Origin: Pedobacter metabolipauper
GTDB lineage: Bacteria; Bacteroidota; Bacteroidia; Sphingobacteriales; Sphingobacteriaceae
Assembly (NCBI RefSeq): GCF_004362715.1
Contig: NZ_SNYC01000004.1
Location: 1,178,001-1,242,000 of the forward strand
DNA: 64,000 bases
Direction: 5' to 3'
The position numbers and the translations under genes were made by a program. Numbering within the stretch: position 1 is the stretch's first letter; each line of letters begins with the position of its first letter. Below the pieces are notes generated by a model. That model saw only the letters and a list, made by a program, of their open reading frames with translations. It was not told the DNA's origin and made no database searches. Below, in pieces: positions 60,802 to 64,000 of the stretch.

Positions 60802-62388
60802 ATGAAACGTATTCAAATACTCGTATTCATAGCCTGTATCATTTCGGCCAGGCTGTTTGCCCAAAATCCAGCATCAAAGCCAGCTCAGCTAAAGATCTCT
60901 GCCGGTCTCATTGAAGGAACAGTTGAAGCTTCAGGTATAACAAGCTTTAAAGGCATCCCGTTTGCAAAACCACCGGTTGGCCCGTTGAGGTGGAAAGCGC
61001 CACAACCCTTAACAAGCTGGACGGGTATCCGCAAAGCCGACAAGTTTGCGCACAACCCAATGCAGAAAAAGGTGTTTGGAGATATGGGATTCCGCTCAGC
61101 GGGGATGAGCGAAGATTGCTTGTACCTGAACGTATGGACCCCGGCAAAAACAGCAAAGGAGAAATTGCCAGTTCTGGTTTATTTTTATGGCGGAGGCTTT
61201 GTTGCCGGTGATGGTTCTGAAGCACGTTATGACGGAGAAAATATGGCAAAGAAGGGGATCGTTACACTTACCGTAAATTACCGGCTGGGTGTTTTCGGGT
61301 TTATGGCCCACCCGGAACTGAGTAAGGAGTCTGCACAGCATTCGTCTGGAAACTATGGCCTGCTGGATCAGAATGCCGCATTAAAATGGGTAAAAGAGAA
61401 CATCAGCAGTTTTGGCGGAGACCCAAAACGCGTGACGATCGCAGGAGAGTCGGCCGGCTCCATTTCTGTATCTGCCCAAATGGCTTCCCCGCTGTCCAAA
61501 GATCTGATTGCCGGTGCAATCGGCGAAAGCGGGGCCATGATTCATCCTACACTTGCCCCGATTCCGCTGGAACAGGCCGAGAAGAACGGGGTTGCTTTTG
61601 GTAGTAAGGCAGGTGCAGCTTCATTGGAAGCACTACGCAACCTGCCGGCAGATCAGCTGTTAGAAGAAGCCTCAAAGCCTGGTGCGTTCAGTACCGCGGC
61701 AAATGTAGATGGATATTTCCTGCCTAAAACACCATTGGAGATCTTTACGGAAGGCAAGCAGGCTTTGGTTCCGCTTCTTGCGGGATGGAACTCTGCTGAA
61801 GTACCTTTCCAGGCTTTGATGTGGGGAGATGCACCGACACCTGAAAACTATAGCAAAAAGATTAAACAACTATATCCTGATCATACAGACCAGGTTTTAA
61901 AATTATATCCGGGTAAAACACAGGAAGAAGTTATTGCTTCGGCCACTGCATTGGCGAGCGACCGCTTTATTGTATACAGCACCTGGAAATGGCTCGATAT
62001 ACACCATAAAACCAGTGGAAAACCGGTATACAGATACCTGTTTTCCAAGTCTAAACCCGGACCAAAGGTGGTTCCTATAGAAGGGGCAGGCACACAGCCG
62101 GCTGAATTTGACGGTGCCCCTCATGCATTCGAGATCGAATATGCGATGGGAAACCTGGCTACCAATGCTACCTATACATGGACAGCAGATGACCGGAAGA
62201 TCTCTGACATCATGCTCAGCTATTTTGCAAACTTCATTAAAACAGGAAATCCCAACGGATCTGCACTTCCAGAGTGGTCGCCATTATCAAATACCGTTCA
62301 GCTGATGAATATCGGCATAAATACTGCACAGGAGGCAGAAAAGGATGGAGCACGGTATCTTTTTCTGGATCAGATGTATAAAAAATAA
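60802..62388 (+). CDS. type-B carboxylesterase (para-nitrobenzyl esterase-like)
   Basis: A 528-residue secreted serine esterase (signal MKRIQILVFIACIISARLFA). The family landmarks are all present: SEDCLYLNVWTPA, the oxyanion loop VYFYGGGFVAGDGS, NYRLGVFGF, and the nucleophile S217 in TIAGESAGSISVSAQMASP. The catalytic His lies in APHAFEIEYAMGN. It hydrolyses carboxylic esters; the natural substrate is unknown. It is monocistronic, divergent from the Nudix regulator, and followed by a 160-bp gap before the phosphatase gene. Confidence 0.93.
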   Translation: MKRIQILVFIACIISARLFAQNPASKPAQLKISAGLIEGTVEASGITSFKGIPFAKPPVGPLRWKAPQPLTSWTGIRKADKFAHNPMQKKVFGDMGFRSAGMSEDCLYLNVWTPAKTAKEKLPVLVYFYGGGFVAGDGSEARYDGENMAKKGIVTLTVNYRLGVFGFMAHPELSKESAQHSSGNYGLLDQNAALKWVKENISSFGGDPKRVTIAGESAGSISVSAQMASPLSKDLIAGAIGESGAMIHPTLAPIPLEQAEKNGVAFGSKAGAASLEALRNLPADQLLEEASKPGAFSTAANVDGYFLPKTPLEIFTEGKQALVPLLAGWNSAEVPFQALMWGDAPTPENYSKKIKQLYPDHTDQVLKLYPGKTQEEVIASATALASDRFIVYSTWKWLDIHHKTSGKPVYRYLFSKSKPGPKVVPIEGAGTQPAEFDGAPHAFEIEYAMGNLATNATYTWTADDRKISDIMLSYFANFIKTGNPNGSALPEWSPLSNTVQLMNIGINTAQEAEKDGARYLFLDQMYKK

Positions 62389-62548
62389 GAATACCTGCCA
62401 GAAAAAACGTTACCCGTTGGGCCAGGTTCAAGTTCGATGGTATTTTAAAATTTTAACTGGTAGTCTAATTTATGAGGCCTTACAATCACCTTGCTGTGAT
62501 TTGAACAATTTTCTGTACCTTTTGCTTTGAATACGAATCTTAGAACGC

Positions 62549-63058
62549 ATGAAAAAATTATTCGGGATCCTCCTGATCCTTGTTGTTCAGTCTGGCTTAA
62601 TCTATGCTCAGGAGAAACCCCTGACTATTATTTTACTTCGCCATGCGGAAAAAGAAAATGACGGGACCAAAGATCCGGCTCTTTCCGAAAAGGGAAAACA
62701 GTTTGCGCAAAAGATCTCCAGCGTCTTAGCTGAAGTCAGGATTGATGCTGCCTACTCAACGTCTTATAAACGTACCAACCAAACCATTGCGCAGTTAGCT
62801 GCTAAAAATCAGGTTGCTGTAAAGACATACGATCCCTCAAAAAGTAATGAACTGATCCGGGAAATTGAAAGATCCGGAAATAAAACCATTGTTATATCCG
62901 GACATTCAAATACGGTGAACCTCATTTATAACCTCCTGATAAAGGATAATCCAATCAAAGAATTGGGCGACGATGAATACCGGAAAGTCTTTATAATTAC
63001 CTATGATCCGGCAGCGCCCTCAAAAAGCACGGCCCTGAAATTAGATCTTAACCCTTAA
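62549..63058 (+). CDS. histidine phosphatase superfamily protein (SixA-like), secreted
   Basis: A 169-residue protein with a signal peptide (GILLILVVQSGLIYAQ). The phosphohistidine motif is IILLRHAEKENDGTKDPALS, with the nucleophilic His in RHAEK; the second catalytic His is in TIVISGHSNTVN. The short RHAEK form and small size match the SixA subgroup of the phosphoglycerate-mutase-like family, though an exported copy cannot act on cytoplasmic signalling phosphohistidine and more likely cleaves periplasmic phosphoesters. It is 4 bp upstream of the pirin gene and co-transcribed with it. Confidence 0.88.
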   Translation: MKKLFGILLILVVQSGLIYAQEKPLTIILLRHAEKENDGTKDPALSEKGKQFAQKISSVLAEVRIDAAYSTSYKRTNQTIAQLAAKNQVAVKTYDPSKSNELIREIERSGNKTIVISGHSNTVNLIYNLLIKDNPIKELGDDEYRKVFIITYDPAAPSKSTALKLDLNP

Positions 63059-63062
63059 AAAT

Positions 63063-63956
63063 ATGTCGAATATTCAACTTATTATTGAAGAAAGGCCAAA
63101 CAACATAGGCAACTTCATGGTCGGTAGATTACTCCCGTTTCGTGAAAAACGAATGGTTGGCCCTTTTGCATTTATAGACCACATGGGGCCTGTACGCCTG
63201 AGCGACCATGAAAACCTGGATGTTCCGCCACATCCGCACATCGGACTTTCTACATTAACCTATCTTTTTGAAGGTTCAATACAGCATAAGGACAGCCTCG
63301 GTACTGATATTGAAATTAAACCCGGACAGGTAAACTGGATGACCGCAGGAAAAGGGATCGTGCATTCTGAACGGACACCGGAATACCTGCGTACTTCCGA
63401 TAAAATGCTCCACGGACTACAGATCTGGGTGGCCCTGCCGAAAGCTTTGGAAGAAATGGATCCCGAGTTTTTTCATGTTGAAGAACACGAAATGCCGGTG
63501 TGGAATGCAGATGGGGTTCATTTTAAACTGATTGCCGGTGAAGTGCTCGGAAAGAAATCAGCAGTGCCTGTCTATAGTCCGCTTTATCTGCTCGAACTCA
63601 AATCAACAAGCCGGCAAACCATTACCATTGGTAAAGACCTGTTTGGTGAAAGTGCATTGTATATCCTCGAAGGTGCCATTGAGAGTGAAGAACATGTCTT
63701 CGGGCCTAAGCAGATCCTGGTTGCCAAAGACAGCAAGCTGTGTGAATTTGTGATGCAGGAGAACACCACTGTTTATATTTTTGGTGGTGAGGCCTTTCCT
63801 GAAGAACGTACCATTTACTGGAACTTTGTAGCCTCCAGCAAAGAAAAGATCGAAGAGGCAAAGAGCCGCTGGCTGGAGCAATCCTTTCCAAAAGTACCCG
63901 GCGAAACAGAATTTGTACCCCTTCCAAACCAGGTTCCTGGTGTAAAATTTAAATAA
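63063..63956 (+). CDS. pirin family protein
   Basis: A 297-residue bicupin, longer than many pirins. The N-terminal cupin carries the metal-binding set VPPHPHIGLSTLTYLFEGSI and GKGIVHSERTPEY, with the DHMGP motif (AFIDHMGPVRLSDHENLDVP) of quercetinase-like pirins. The C-terminal cupin (ALYILEGAIESEEHVFGPKQ) lacks the His cluster, as is usual. Bacterial pirins have been linked to quercetin dioxygenase activity and to stress and metabolic regulation; which applies here cannot be told. It is the middle gene of a tight run (4 bp after the phosphatase, 5 bp before the next gene). Confidence 0.93.
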   Translation: MSNIQLIIEERPNNIGNFMVGRLLPFREKRMVGPFAFIDHMGPVRLSDHENLDVPPHPHIGLSTLTYLFEGSIQHKDSLGTDIEIKPGQVNWMTAGKGIVHSERTPEYLRTSDKMLHGLQIWVALPKALEEMDPEFFHVEEHEMPVWNADGVHFKLIAGEVLGKKSAVPVYSPLYLLELKSTSRQTITIGKDLFGESALYILEGAIESEEHVFGPKQILVAKDSKLCEFVMQENTTVYIFGGEAFPEERTIYWNFVASSKEKIEEAKSRWLEQSFPKVPGETEFVPLPNQVPGVKFK

Positions 63957-63961
63957 AGATT

Positions 63962-64000
63962 ATGAATATTGAACAAGTTAACGACGAACGAAAAGGTGCA
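63962..64000 (+). CDS. start of a further gene, possibly GNAT N-acetyltransferase (partial)
   Basis: Thirteen codons (MNIEQVNDERKGA) run to the window edge from an ATG 5 bp after the pirin stop. The sequence recalls the N-terminus of small GNAT-type acetyltransferases often found next to pirin genes, but this is too short to be sure. Confidence 0.4.
   Translation, partial: MNIEQVNDERKGA

Overview
The window looks like a chromosome segment from a Bacteroidota species of the family Sphingobacteriaceae, most likely Pedobacter or a close relative. The signs are SusC/SusD pairs fed by ECF sigma/FecR anti-sigma pairs, DUF4843 and PKD-like lipoproteins, DUF2490 and TlpA/DUF4369 proteins, almost no Shine-Dalgarno sequences, and several matches to the Bacteroidota promoter TTG-N17-23-TAnnTTTG. 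The genus is inferred from the look of the proteins, not from a search.

Layout. 1-9.4 kb: 3' end of the 2-oxoglutarate dehydrogenase E2 gene, a DUF2490 outer-membrane protein, two secreted hydrolases (M1 aminopeptidase, CocE/S15 type), a family-39 glycosyltransferase, dihydrolipoyl dehydrogenase and an unrecognised secreted protein with metal-hydrolase-like motifs. 9.5-16.7 kb: a REP-like palindromic element, then a TetR-TolC-adaptor-RND efflux operon and a second TetR gene divergent from murB across a strong 14-bp inverted repeat. 16.7-21.4 kb: murB, an ECF sigma factor, an SRPBCC protein, an overlapping lycopene cyclase/cytochrome-b5 pair, a PfkB kinase and tRNA-Asn. 21.5-38.4 kb (minus strand): a complete SusC/SusD-type locus (sigma, FecR, SusC, SusD, DUF4843, PKD-like lipoprotein, TlpA) below two alpha-L-rhamnosidases (GH78, GH106), probably serving a rhamnose-containing polysaccharide.

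39.2-50.1 kb: a second sigma/FecR/SusC/SusD/TlpA locus whose distal part becomes clearly AT-rich. It meets, tail to tail, a compact minus-strand operon: a MauE/DoxX-type redox membrane protein, a 79-residue secreted peptide with a CX6C pair, a perfect 18-bp hairpin terminator, a membrane-anchored beta-rich (propeller-like) protein, and a second 79-residue CX6C peptide homologous to the first. Together with the neighbouring TlpA-like protein this resembles the MauE/MauD/MauA/MauB parts list of methylamine dehydrogenase maturation, but with substrates that contain no tryptophan. It is the best candidate here for an undescribed system.

50.3-64 kb: tandem Crp/Fnr-like regulators, a membrane protein/XRE regulator pair behind a 14-bp palindrome that covers its promoter, a TPR sensor kinase, a siderophore-receptor/PepSY/small-membrane-protein iron operon, a degenerate-Nudix regulator, a type-B carboxylesterase, a SixA-like phosphatase, a pirin and the start of another gene. 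Two neighbouring genes here have been invaded by the same in-frame 9-nt repeat.

Both susC leaders carry an intrinsic terminator pointing against susC, with an antisense TAnnTTTG element touching the susC start codon. This suggests cis-antisense RNAs of the kind known for Bacteroides polysaccharide-utilisation loci.
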